Of a stretch of DNA of 64,000 nucleotides, positions 35,252 to 43,428 are shown piece after piece. The stretch is from JALZAQ01 sp038253885 (GTDB lineage Bacteria; Gemmatimonadota; Gemmatimonadetes; Gemmatimonadales; Gemmatimonadaceae): contig JBBSGP010000005.1 in NCBI GenBank assembly GCA_038253885.1, forward strand, positions 1 to 64,000. The letters run 5' to 3'. Below the pieces are notes generated by a model that saw only the letters and a program-made list of their open reading frames with translations, was not told where the DNA came from and searched no databases. Position numbers and translations under genes: made by a program. Numbering within the stretch: the stretch's first letter is position 1; each line of letters opens with the position of its first letter.

Positions 35252-35842
35252 ATGTATCCGGAGGCACTCATGATGGTGGAAGGCGAGCCGATTGTGGGGT
35301 CGAGCGCCGATCGCGAAGGCGCACGGCTCCCGCGAGCAGTCCTCGCGCACCGGGAAAGCATTGGGGAGTTTCTCTCGCTGGCGGAGAGGGTTCCCCCGGT
35401 GCAGTGGGCGGTGCCGCTCCAACTGGGCAAGTGGTCTCCGGCCCAGGAAGTGGAGCACGTCGCACTGGCATACGAGATCTTCGGCACCGAGGTCGCGGGC
35501 GGAGTGGGGATGAAGCCGATGGTCCCGGCGGCGCGACAGCATTTGCTCCGCTGGTTCGTGCTTCCGGGCATCCTCTTCACCGGCAAGTTCCCAGGGCGAC
35601 CGCGCGCTCCGCGCGAGGTGAGGCCGACCGGTGCGACGGTGGTGAAGGAGGTGCAGCTCGAGCGTCTCCGGGCCGCCGTCGACGCGTGCGAGCGCTCGTG
35701 GCGCCTGGCGCGTCGAGAGCGGCCGCGGCAGCGTCTCAGCCATGCCTATTTCGGAACTCTCAGCCTCGACGACGCGCTTCGCCTGATGACCGTCCACACC
35801 CGACATCACGGGCGGAAGCTGGTAAGCGCGATCACAGCGTGA
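35252..35842 (+). CDS. DinB-like (YfiT/DUF1569-type) four-helix protein
   Basis: 196 residues. The pattern LQLGKWSPAQEVEHVALAYE in the first half and the C-terminal MTVHTRHHGRKLVS match the metal-binding histidine layout of the DinB/YfiT superfamily. Members include thiol-dependent S-transferases and stress proteins, and most are uncharacterised. No signal peptide. The gene lies 116 bases after hemL, so it may have its own promoter; CATATT at 35210 is a possible -10, but no good -35 was seen. Function unknown. Confidence 0.7.
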   Translation: MYPEALMMVEGEPIVGSSADREGARLPRAVLAHRESIGEFLSLAERVPPVQWAVPLQLGKWSPAQEVEHVALAYEIFGTEVAGGVGMKPMVPAARQHLLRWFVLPGILFTGKFPGRPRAPREVRPTGATVVKEVQLERLRAAVDACERSWRLARRERPRQRLSHAYFGTLSLDDALRLMTVHTRHHGRKLVSAITA

Positions 35843-35858
35843 GCCGCTCGGCGGCGCA

Positions 35859-36254
35859 GTGCTGATCCGTCCGCGCGCAAGCGTGATGATGGGGATGATC
35901 GCTCTGGCGATCATCGTCGCGGGCGTAGTGGGGGCCCGCCGGCCGCGCACGGAGAAACGCATCTACGCCATCGTGCCTTCCGGCACCGGCGCTCGAACGG
36001 ACGCGACAGTGACCTACGCCGGCATCACGGTGGGGCGGGTGTCCGCCGTGACCGCCGAGCCTCCCAACGTACGTCTGACACTGGACCTCTTTCGACGAGA
36101 TCTTCCGCTGCGCGAGAGCGACACTGTTCACGTGTATCGCATCGCGGTGATCGGGGACAACGTCATCGACATTGTGGCCGGCTCACGATCGGCGCCCTTC
36201 CTGCGCGACGGCGGCGTACTCGGCGGGCCGGCGCGCGGTCAGCCATCGAGATGA
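35859..36254 (+). CDS. single MCE-domain protein (MlaD-like), short form
   Basis: 131 residues. One N-terminal membrane span (SVMMGMIALAIIVAGVVG) is followed by an MCE/MlaD domain: TYAGITVGRVSAV, LTLDLFRRDLPLRESD and YRIAVIGDNVIDIV. MCE proteins form hexameric rings that carry lipids across the periplasm with an MlaE permease and MlaF ATPase. Neither partner is in the window, and the protein stops just after the domain, without the usual helical tail. GTG 35859 is the start. The TGA overlaps an ATG at 36251 in the frame of the next gene. Confidence 0.8.
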   Translation: MLIRPRASVMMGMIALAIIVAGVVGARRPRTEKRIYAIVPSGTGARTDATVTYAGITVGRVSAVTAEPPNVRLTLDLFRRDLPLRESDTVHVYRIAVIGDNVIDIVAGSRSAPFLRDGGVLGGPARGQPSR

Positions 36255-36371
36255 TCGTGCGCGTCCCGATCAGCGGAGATGGCGCCTTGCGTCGGGCAAC
36301 GCCGTGGGGATACATCATCGCCGAGCTGTATTTCGCTCGCGCGATCGCTGTCGACCTCCCGCCGTGTGGCG

Positions 36372-36377
36372 AAGGAG
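36372..36377 (+). promoter_or_regulatory. ribosome binding site deciding a TTG start
   Basis: AAGGAG at 36372-36377 sits five bases before TTG 36383. That TTG opens a clean lipoprotein signal peptide, so this site is the main reason to prefer it over ATG 36251. Confidence 0.55.
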
Positions 36378-36382
36378 AAGAC

Positions 36383-37195
36383 TTGATCCACGGTGTGTCA
36401 TGGTTTCTGACTCGTGCTGCCGCCAGCGCTTTCCTGCCGGTGCTACTGTCAGCCTGCAGCCCTCACGGGATGTCCTCCTCGAGCGCCCTCATGAGCTGGC
36501 CCATCCACGACCTCGCGCGACCGCAACCACCCAGAGTCGATCCGGGGCCGGCCCCGTCAGAGCTCGTGCGCCCACCGTCGGACGCGGTGATCCTATTCGA
36601 CGGAGGGGCGACCTCCGAATGGGTGGATGGCGACGGTGCCCCCACCCGATGGCGTGTGCAGGACGGGTACCTCGAGGCAGCGCCGGGGAGTGGAAGCATC
36701 AGGAGCCGGCACAGCTTCGGTGACTGCCAGCTCCACATCGAGTGGATGACCCCGACACCGCCGCGCGGGAGCGGCCAGGAGCGCGGGAACAGCGGTGTCT
36801 TTCTCATGGGCTTGTACGAGGTTCAGGTGCTGGACTCCTACGACAATGTGACCTACCCCGATGGCCAAGCGGCGGCGATCTACGGACAATACCCGCCGCT
36901 GGTAAACGCGAGTCGCCCTCCTGGTCAGTGGCAGAGCTACGACATCTTTTTTAGGGGCCCTCGCTTCGACGCAAAGGGCGGCCTACTGCGCCCGGCGCGA
37001 GTGACTGTGCTCCACAATGGAATTCTCGTTCAGGATGACGTCGAGCTGACTGGTCCAACAGGTCATGACGTCAGGCCGCCCTATGCGCCGCATGCCGAGC
37101 GTCTTCCCCTCTCGCTCCAGGATCACAAGAACCCGGTGCGGTTCCGCAACATCTGGATGCGCGACCTGAGCGACCTTCCGAGCGCACCGCGATGA
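36383..37195 (+). CDS. DUF1080 (3-keto-disaccharide hydrolase family) lipoprotein
   Basis: 270 residues from TTG 36383. The signal peptide ends in lipobox LSAC (C25). The DUF1080 concanavalin-like domain follows: AVILFDGGATSEWVDGDG, RHSFGDCQLHIEW, RGNSGVFLMGLYEVQVLDSY, then AIYGQYPPLVNASRPPGQW. Members are known to cleave 3-keto-glycosides, and a GMC oxidoreductase able to make such substrates is encoded two genes downstream. ATG 36251 would be coupled to the MCE gene but adds 44 residues of no recognisable kind before the signal. The 3' end overlaps the next gene by 4 nt. Family firm; substrate is inference. Confidence 0.85.
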   Translation: MIHGVSWFLTRAAASAFLPVLLSACSPHGMSSSSALMSWPIHDLARPQPPRVDPGPAPSELVRPPSDAVILFDGGATSEWVDGDGAPTRWRVQDGYLEAAPGSGSIRSRHSFGDCQLHIEWMTPTPPRGSGQERGNSGVFLMGLYEVQVLDSYDNVTYPDGQAAAIYGQYPPLVNASRPPGQWQSYDIFFRGPRFDAKGGLLRPARVTVLHNGILVQDDVELTGPTGHDVRPPYAPHAERLPLSLQDHKNPVRFRNIWMRDLSDLPSAPR

Positions 37196-38052
37196 CGCGC
37201 CGCCGCGACTTTCTGCGCTCCCTCGGAGCAGCGGCGCTCGCGCCGTCGCTGGCGCGCGGGCTGCTGGGCGAAGAGACAACGACGCCGACCGCCGAGAGCC
37301 GGCGCATCCGCCGTATCGGACTGCAGCTGTACACGGTTCGCGACCTGATGAAGCAGAACGTCGAGCGCACGCTCGCCCGGGTCGCGTCCATCGGCTACCG
37401 AGAAGTCGAGTTCGCCGGATACTTCGGGCGCACGCCGCAGCAGATTCGTGCGGAGCTGGACCGCAGCGGTCTTCGCTCGCCGTCGACGCATGTCGGCCTG
37501 GCAGAGGTGCGGGATCGCTGGCGGGAAACGCTCGACGCGGCCCACGTCATCGGGCACCGATACGTCGTGGTGGCGTGGGTCGACGCGAAGGAACGCCGCA
37601 CGCTCGACGACTGGCGTCGTGTCGGGGAGACGTTCGACGCCGCCGCGGAGGAAGCGCATCGCGCCGGAATCGGCTTCGCGTATCACAACCATGATTTCGA
37701 GTTCGAGCCGCTCGAGTCGCGAATTCCCTTCGACGTGCTTCTCGAGCACAGCAACCGGGAGCTCGTGAAGATCGAGCTGGACCTGTACTGGATCACCAAG
37801 GGCGGTCAGGATCCGCTCGCGTATTTCTCCCGCTGGCCGGGACGGTTTCCGATGGTGCACGTGAAGGATTCCGCCGGGGCTCCCGCGCACGCCATGCGCG
37901 ACGTCGGGAAGGGAAGGATCGACTTCCGTCGCATTTTCGCGAAGAGCAGAGAAGCGGGGATCGAGCATTATTTCGTCGAGCACGATGACCCCACAAACCC
38001 CCTTGCATCGATTCGCGCGAGCTACGACTACCTTCGCACGCTGAATTTCTGA
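37192..38052 (+). CDS. Tat-exported TIM-barrel sugar isomerase/epimerase
   Basis: 286 residues. The N-terminus (TRRRDFLRSLGAAALAPS) is a twin-arginine signal. The rest is the xylose-isomerase-like/AP-endonuclease-2 barrel, opening with IGLQLYTVRDLM and containing metal-ligand candidates in YHNHDFEFEP, VKIELDLYW, VHVKD and the C-terminal FVEHDDP. Export by Tat suits folding with a bound metal. It probably acts in the periplasm on the keto-sugars made by the neighbouring GMC enzyme. The ATG overlaps the DUF1080 stop. Confidence 0.87.
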   Translation: MTRRRDFLRSLGAAALAPSLARGLLGEETTTPTAESRRIRRIGLQLYTVRDLMKQNVERTLARVASIGYREVEFAGYFGRTPQQIRAELDRSGLRSPSTHVGLAEVRDRWRETLDAAHVIGHRYVVVAWVDAKERRTLDDWRRVGETFDAAAEEAHRAGIGFAYHNHDFEFEPLESRIPFDVLLEHSNRELVKIELDLYWITKGGQDPLAYFSRWPGRFPMVHVKDSAGAPAHAMRDVGKGRIDFRRIFAKSREAGIEHYFVEHDDPTNPLASIRASYDYLRTLNF

Positions 38053-38071
38053 GCCCCCCACGAGGATTCAC

Positions 38072-39778
38072 GTGATCATCCCGCTCCAGCGGGCGCGACC
38101 CGCCAAGTCATACGATGTGTGCATTGTGGGATCCGGCGCCGGGGGCGGCATGGCTGCCTACGCGTTGACTCGGGCGGGAGCCAGCGTCGTGGTTCTCGAA
38201 GCCGGCGTCCCGTGGGACAACGCGACCGATGCAGCCATGCTCAAGTGGCCGTACGAGTCTCCGCGCCGGGGCGCTAGCATCCCCGATCACCCGTTCGGAG
38301 AGTTCGACGGGTGCATCGGCGGCTGGGACATCCCCGGCGAGCCGTACACGCGAGCCGAGGGAACGAAGTTCGACTGGTGGCGCGCCCGGATGGTAGGCGG
38401 GCGCACGAATCACTGGGGGCGGATCTCGCTGCGCTTCGGTCCCGATGACTTCAAACGGAAGAGCATCGACGGACTGGGCGATGACTGGCCCATCACTTAT
38501 GCGGATCTGGCCCCGTACTACGACCGAATCGACCGCCTGATCGGAATCTTCGGAAGCCGAGAAGGTCTGCACAACCATCCGGACGGCGTCTTCCTCCCGC
38601 CGCCCAGGCCGCGCTGCTATGAGCTGTACGCGAAGAAGGCGGCGGACAAGCTCGGGGTCACGTGCATTCCGGCGCGCCTCTCGGTCATCACCCGGCCTCA
38701 CAACAACCGGGCACCCTGTCACTACTGCGGCCAGTGCGGTCGCGGCTGCCGCACCAATTCGAATTTCTCCTCGACCAACGTGTTGATCGCGCCGGCGAGG
38801 GCGACCGGGAGGCTCACCCTGTTGACCAACGCGATGGCGCGCGAGGTGACCACCGACGAGCGCGGGTTGGCTACCGGTGTGGCTTACGTGGACAAGCGCA
38901 CCGGCACGGATCGGCACGTACGAGCGCGGGTGGTCGTGCTGGCGGCAAGCGCCTGCGAAACAGCTCGGTTGCTCCTCAACTCCACGTCCTCGCGGAGTCC
39001 TCACGGGCTCGGCAACTCCAGTGGCGCCGTCGGCAAGTATCTCACCGACACGACGGGAACCGATGTCGCCGGCTTCATCCCGCGGATGATGGATCACGTG
39101 CCGCACAACGAGGACGGCGTGGGAGGGATGCATCTCTACATGCCGTGGTGGCTGGACAATGCCAAGCTCGACTTCCCGCGCGGGTACCACATCGAGATCT
39201 GGGGCGGTCTGGGAGTGCCGGCCTATGGATTCATGGGTGGGGTCCAGGAATACCCACCGGGCGGCGGCTACGGCGCGCAGCTCAAGAATGACTACCGGCG
39301 ATTCTATGGTGCTACCATCGGCTTCTCGGGACGCGGCGAGATGATTCCCAACGCCGACAGCTACTGCGACATCGATCCGCAGGCGAAGGACAAGTGGGGG
39401 ATCCCGGTTCTTCGCTTTCACTGGAAGTGGAGTGATCACGAGACGAAGCAGGTGAAGCACATGCAGGAAACCTTTCGCTCCCTGATCGCCGAGATGGGGG
39501 GGCAGGTGTTCTCGGACATGCCAAAAGCGGAGGATGGATACGGCATCGCCTCGGGGGGCAGCATCATCCATGAGCTCGGAACCACGCGGATGGGGAGTGA
39601 TGATGCGACATCGGTGGTCAATGGCGATTGCCAGGTCCACGAGGTCAAGAATCTTTTCATCGTCGACGGGGGGCCGTTCGTTTCGCAGGCGGACAAGAAT
39701 CCGACTTGGACCATCCTCGCCCTGTCGCTGCGGACGAGCGATCACATCATGAAGCTCCGGCACTCGGGGGCGCTATGA
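38072..39778 (+). CDS. GMC family FAD oxidoreductase, catalytic subunit (glucoside 3-dehydrogenase-like)
   Basis: 568 residues from GTG 38072. The FAD dinucleotide motif is GSGAGG (20-25). Four cysteines, C216, C219, C222 and C226 (CHYCGQCGRGC), form a ferredoxin-like cluster motif as in Fe-S-containing gluconate and glucose dehydrogenases. The C-terminal catalytic part has HELGTTRMG (500-508) and NPTWT (543-547). No signal peptide is present, so it is probably carried out with its Tat-bearing small subunit, encoded next with an ATGA overlap. It likely oxidises a sugar or glycoside hydroxyl; C3 is inferred from the adjacent DUF1080 gene. Confidence 0.9.
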   Translation: MIIPLQRARPAKSYDVCIVGSGAGGGMAAYALTRAGASVVVLEAGVPWDNATDAAMLKWPYESPRRGASIPDHPFGEFDGCIGGWDIPGEPYTRAEGTKFDWWRARMVGGRTNHWGRISLRFGPDDFKRKSIDGLGDDWPITYADLAPYYDRIDRLIGIFGSREGLHNHPDGVFLPPPRPRCYELYAKKAADKLGVTCIPARLSVITRPHNNRAPCHYCGQCGRGCRTNSNFSSTNVLIAPARATGRLTLLTNAMAREVTTDERGLATGVAYVDKRTGTDRHVRARVVVLAASACETARLLLNSTSSRSPHGLGNSSGAVGKYLTDTTGTDVAGFIPRMMDHVPHNEDGVGGMHLYMPWWLDNAKLDFPRGYHIEIWGGLGVPAYGFMGGVQEYPPGGGYGAQLKNDYRRFYGATIGFSGRGEMIPNADSYCDIDPQAKDKWGIPVLRFHWKWSDHETKQVKHMQETFRSLIAEMGGQVFSDMPKAEDGYGIASGGSIIHELGTTRMGSDDATSVVNGDCQVHEVKNLFIVDGGPFVSQADKNPTWTILALSLRTSDHIMKLRHSGAL

Positions 39779-40392
39779 CGGAGATGAGTCGGCGGGAGGC
39801 GGTGGGACTGCTCGCGCTGGTCCCGCTCGCGGCGCTCGCCTGGAGCGGCGCCGAAGTGGAGCAGGCCGCGCTTCTCGCGCGTGACGCGCTCGAGGCGACG
39901 CGTACATCCGGCACGGAGTTCGCCCCGCGGTTCTTCACGCCTCAGGAATGGCGCACGGTGCGCTTGCTGGCGGATCTGGTTATTCCGCGAGACGAGCGTT
40001 CCGGGAGCGCCACCGATGCCGGTGTTCCCGAGTTCATGGACTTCATGATGATGGACCGAACGAGGCTGCAGAAGCGGTTTCGTGCCGGGCTCGAGTGGCT
40101 CGACGCCGAGAGCGGCCGCCGTTTCGGAAAGAGCTTCGTGGGTGCGGCGCCCTCTCAGCGCACGTCGATCCTGGATGACATTGCCTGGCCGAAGAAAGCG
40201 CCCGTCGAGATGAAGGACGGCGTGGCCTTCTTCAACAGCTTCCGCGATCTCGCAGCCTCGGGATTCTGGTCGAGTCGGATGGGGGTGAAGGACCTGCAGT
40301 ACATGGGCAACGTGACGGTGATGGAATGGAAGGGGTGCCCGGAGGCGGCGCTGCGCAAGCTCGGTGTGAGCTACGGGCCGGAGCGGAGATGA
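39775..40392 (+). CDS. gluconate 2-dehydrogenase subunit 3 family protein, Tat signal
   Basis: 205 residues. A twin-arginine-like signal (SRREAVGLLALVPLAALAW) leads into the subunit-3 domain: FFTPQEWRTVRLLADLVIPRD, then GVPEFMDFMMMD. This small subunit accompanies GMC catalytic subunits of gluconate 2-dehydrogenase and of LacC-type glucoside 3-dehydrogenase and takes the folded complex across the membrane. It overlaps both neighbours by 4 nt. No cytochrome c subunit is encoded nearby, so the electron acceptor is unknown. Confidence 0.88.
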   Translation: MTEMSRREAVGLLALVPLAALAWSGAEVEQAALLARDALEATRTSGTEFAPRFFTPQEWRTVRLLADLVIPRDERSGSATDAGVPEFMDFMMMDRTRLQKRFRAGLEWLDAESGRRFGKSFVGAAPSQRTSILDDIAWPKKAPVEMKDGVAFFNSFRDLAASGFWSSRMGVKDLQYMGNVTVMEWKGCPEAALRKLGVSYGPERR

Positions 40393-41633
40393 GCGTGAAG
40401 AGGCGCCTCGGGATCGGATTCGTCGGGAGCGGCTTCAACACGCGCTTCCACCTCCAGGGACTCGTGGGAGTGCGCGACGTGGATGTTCGCGGCATCTGGA
40501 GCCCGAACGCCAAGAATTCACAATCCGCGGCTGCGCTGTCACGAAGCCTCGAAGTCGGCGACGCCCAAGCCTATGGCTCGATCACCTCGATGGCTCAGGA
40601 TCCGGATGTCGATGCCATCTGGATCTGTGGTCCGAATCATTCGCGGGTGGACAACGTCGAGGAGATCGTGCACGCCGTCCGGCACGGAGGAGCCGAGCTC
40701 AAGGGCGTGGCGTGCGAGAAACCGTTGGGACGCAACGTTGCCGAGGCCAAGAAGTTGGCGCAGCTCGCTCGGTCCGCGAGTCTGAGCACCGGCTACCTGG
40801 AGAATCAGCTGTTCGCGCCCCAGGTGGTGCACGGGCACGCTCTCATCTGGGCACGCGGGGCAGCCACTACCGGGCCACCCTATCTGGCGCGCGCGGCCGA
40901 AGAGCACAGCGGACCGCACATGCCGTGGTTCTGGCAAGGCCGGCTCCAGGGCGGCGGAGTGCTCAACGACATGATGTGCCATTCGGTAGAGGTCGTCCGC
41001 CATCTGCTCACGCCGCCAGGAGCGCCGCGCTCCACGCTCGTACCGCGCCGAGTCACGGGCCACATCGCGAGTCTCAAGTGGTCGCGGCCGGAATACGCGA
41101 AGCGGCTGTCGAAAACGATGGGGCGTGACGTGGATTACACGAAGGCCCCATCGGAGGATTTCGCGAGCACGATGATCGAGTTCGAGGCGTCCGACGGGCG
41201 GAAGGTTCTCGGCGAGGCGACCACGTCATGGAGTTTCGTGGGAGCCGGGCTCAGACTATCCGCAGAGCTGCTCGGGCCCGAATACTCGATGGCGTGGAAC
41301 ACTCTGGACTCCGGCCTCAAGCTCTTTTTCAGCCGCGAGGTGAAGGGTCGCGCCGGCGAGGATCTGGTCGAGAAGCAGAACGCCGAGATGGGGCTCATGC
41401 CGGTGGTGGCTGGGGAGCCCGCGGCGTACGGATACGAGGCCGAGGACCGCCATTTCGCGCGGTGCTTTCTGCGCGGTGAAACCCCTTCGTTGACCTGGGA
41501 TGACGGCGTCGAGGTGGTCAAGCTGCTGATGGCAGCTTACATGAGCGCCGAGAGCGGCAAGACGGTGACGTTTCCGCCGCGCGGTCTGGACTCTTTCGTC
41601 CCGGCCGTGGCTCGCGGGGAATGGAGGGGATGA
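40389..41633 (+). CDS. Gfo/Idh/MocA family oxidoreductase
   Basis: 414 residues. The Rossmann start is IGFVGSGFNTRFHLQG and the catalytic EKP motif is intact (E110-K111-P112 in VACEKPLGRN). A long C-terminal domain includes GGGVLNDMMCHSVEV. No signal peptide, so it is cytoplasmic. ATG 40389 overlaps the small-subunit stop. With the GMC/DUF1080 genes upstream it may reduce a 3-keto-sugar back to the normal hexose or glycoside after import; relatives do such reactions. The substrate is inferred. Confidence 0.88.
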   Translation: MSVKRRLGIGFVGSGFNTRFHLQGLVGVRDVDVRGIWSPNAKNSQSAAALSRSLEVGDAQAYGSITSMAQDPDVDAIWICGPNHSRVDNVEEIVHAVRHGGAELKGVACEKPLGRNVAEAKKLAQLARSASLSTGYLENQLFAPQVVHGHALIWARGAATTGPPYLARAAEEHSGPHMPWFWQGRLQGGGVLNDMMCHSVEVVRHLLTPPGAPRSTLVPRRVTGHIASLKWSRPEYAKRLSKTMGRDVDYTKAPSEDFASTMIEFEASDGRKVLGEATTSWSFVGAGLRLSAELLGPEYSMAWNTLDSGLKLFFSREVKGRAGEDLVEKQNAEMGLMPVVAGEPAAYGYEAEDRHFARCFLRGETPSLTWDDGVEVVKLLMAAYMSAESGKTVTFPPRGLDSFVPAVARGEWRG

Positions 41634-41643
41634 AAAAGGGAAG

Positions 41644-41674
41644 AGGTCCCGGTCACGAGTCGACCGGAAGACCT
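41644..41674. terminator. hairpin between convergent genes
   Basis: AGGTC-CCGGTC, a 7-base loop, then GACCGG-aa-GACCT: an 11-pair stem interrupted by a 2-base bulge. It lies 10 bases after the Gfo/Idh stop and 20 bases beyond the MFS stop. On the minus strand the hairpin is followed by CTTCCCTTTTT, so it best fits a terminator of the MFS gene. On the plus strand no T-run follows. Confidence 0.6.
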
Positions 41675-41693
41675 GTGCCGACGGTGGACCCGT

Positions 41694-42929
41694 TCACATG
41701 ACGGGCACCGCTCCGGAGCCAGACCGGACGGCAGCTGATTTGGGGGCTGGACGGAAAAGAACCAGGAAGAGCAACAGAACGACGAAGGCGCCAGTGGCCG
41801 GAACGAGCCAGATTCCACGCCAATCGTGCGTGAGCCCGGTCGCAACGCCGCCGATCTGATGAGCCTCGACGACGCGTCCCGACACCCACGAGCCAATGAA
41901 GTTGCCAACGCCGAGGGTGATGAAGGCGAGGAGTCCCTGTGCCGCGGCGCGGATCCTCACATCCGCCTGCTGGTCCACGTAGATCTGCCCGGTCACGAAG
42001 AAGAAGTCGTAGCAGATTCCGTGCAGTACGATGCCCAGGTACAGGAGCCACACGAGCGACCCGGCATTTCCGAAGGCGAACCCGAGATAGCGCACCGTCC
42101 ACGCGGCCATGCCGACGAGGAGAATGCGCTTCACTCCGAGCCGGACGAGAAACCACGGAAGCAGGATCATGAAGCCGATCTCGGACATCTGGCCGAGCGT
42201 CATCTTGCTGGCCGGAGCGGCGAGGCCGATCTCGTTCAGGAAGAGGTTCGTGAAGGCATAGTAGAACTGAAGAGGTATGCACAGAAGGAAAGATCCGAGC
42301 ACGAACATGGCGAAGGAGCGATCGCGGAGCAGCGACAGGGCGTCGAGGCCCACCACGTCCCGCACGTTGAGCGGCTTGCCCGCCGCGTGGGGCGGCGTGT
42401 GCGGCAGGGCGAGGCAGAACAGACCCAGCAGCACCGACGCCCCGGCAGCGATCTTCAGTGGGACGGCGGTGGGCTCGATACCCATCCGCCCGATGAGCAG
42501 TCCGGCGACGATCCAGCCGATAGTTCCGAGCACCCGGATGCGCGGAAACTCCTTGGCCGGCTCCTCCATGTTGTCGAAGCAGATCGAGTTCGAGAGGGCG
42601 AGAGTGGGCATGTAGCAGAGCGCATAGACGATCAGAGCGGGATAGAACGCGCTGAAGGTCGTGCGCGTCGACGCGAAATAGAGCAGCGCCGCCCCCAACA
42701 GATGGAGCAGGGCGAGGATGCGCTCCGTCGAGAAAAAGCGATCTGCGACCATGCCGACAAAGAACGGAGAGATCATGGCCGCTATCGCCGTGCTCCCGTA
42801 GGCCAGGCCGATCTCGGTTCCGCTGAACTTGAGCGTGGTCCCGAGCCAGGTCGCCATCGTCACCACCCACGATCCCCACACGAAATACTGGAGGAACATC
42901 ATCGCTGACAGCTTGGCGCGAGTGCTCAT
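41694..42929 (-). CDS. MFS transporter, nucleoside:H+ symporter-like
   Basis: 411 residues and about twelve membrane spans. The opening STRAKLSAMMFLQYFVWGSWVV and the Nuc_H_symport-like arrangement resemble NupG/XapB-type permeases. In many bacteria this branch sits with sugar oxidation and isomerase genes and may carry sugars rather than nucleosides. It converges on the 3-keto-sugar cluster and may import its products, which is inference. ATG 42929 is used because upstream codons do not resemble a permease. A 202-base gap separates it from the divergent Cys-rich protein gene. Confidence 0.88.
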   Translation of the reverse strand: MSTRAKLSAMMFLQYFVWGSWVVTMATWLGTTLKFSGTEIGLAYGSTAIAAMISPFFVGMVADRFFSTERILALLHLLGAALLYFASTRTTFSAFYPALIVYALCYMPTLALSNSICFDNMEEPAKEFPRIRVLGTIGWIVAGLLIGRMGIEPTAVPLKIAAGASVLLGLFCLALPHTPPHAAGKPLNVRDVVGLDALSLLRDRSFAMFVLGSFLLCIPLQFYYAFTNLFLNEIGLAAPASKMTLGQMSEIGFMILLPWFLVRLGVKRILLVGMAAWTVRYLGFAFGNAGSLVWLLYLGIVLHGICYDFFFVTGQIYVDQQADVRIRAAAQGLLAFITLGVGNFIGSWVSGRVVEAHQIGGVATGLTHDWRGIWLVPATGAFVVLLLFLVLFRPAPKSAAVRSGSGAVPVM

Positions 42930-43131
42930 GTTGGCCGCTCCTGCCGGCGTGGCATCACGATGTCTCCGGTCGCGTGGCGTCAGTGTGGAGTGGATGCAGC
43001 CCGGGGATGGGCCGAACGGCGCCAACGTATGCAGCACCGGAACAAAGCGGAAGATGCGAGGACGAGTCCACGTCCCTTGCTCCGCCGCGGCCACGGCGGC
43101 AGCATTGACCGATCAATCACCGAGGTGAGCA

Positions 43132-43365
43132 ATGGGGAAGTGCGAGGTCTGCGGTAACGAGTACTATCTGGCCTTTCAGGTTGTGACCGCCGGTGTGACC
43201 CATGTCTTCGACAGCTTCGAGTGCGCGATCCATCGCCTGGCCCCGGTCTGTGCCCATTGCGGATGCAAGATCATCGGCCACGGTGTCGAGGCAAACAACA
43301 CGTTCTATTGCTGCGCCCACTGTGCGCACGCCGAGGGTGCGCGCCAGATCGTCGACCACGTCTGA
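43132..43365 (+). CDS. cysteine-rich small zinc-binding-like protein
   Basis: 77 residues with nine cysteines (C4, C7, C31, C40, C43, C45, C60, C61, C64) and six histidines. The motifs CEVC, CAHCGC and CCAHC suggest two or more metal sites. The segment THVFDSFECAIHRLAP-CxxCGC recurs in short uncharacterised proteins of Actinobacteria and others, as far as I recall. A GAGGTGAG ribosome site precedes ATG 43132. Metal storage, sensing or a redox role are all possible; no function is established. Confidence 0.8.
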   Translation: MGKCEVCGNEYYLAFQVVTAGVTHVFDSFECAIHRLAPVCAHCGCKIIGHGVEANNTFYCCAHCAHAEGARQIVDHV

Positions 43366-43428
43366 CGATCGGTCGTGCCGCGCCGCGTCGGGATGTGATC
43401 GCGCCTTCCGGATAAGGGCGGGGGTGGA

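Noticed and set aside
38108..39763. 551-codon open frame on the minus strand opposite the GMC gene
   Set aside because: Antisense shadow of a GC-rich gene: composition is Arg/Pro/His-rich, no domain is recognisable, and the opposite strand encodes a complete GMC protein.
42930..43131. Small genes or promoters in the 202-base gap between the divergent MFS and Cys-rich genes
   Set aside because: Only an ATTGA-ccga-TCAAT repeat at 43104-43117 and low-quality frames; no convincing promoter or coding signal.
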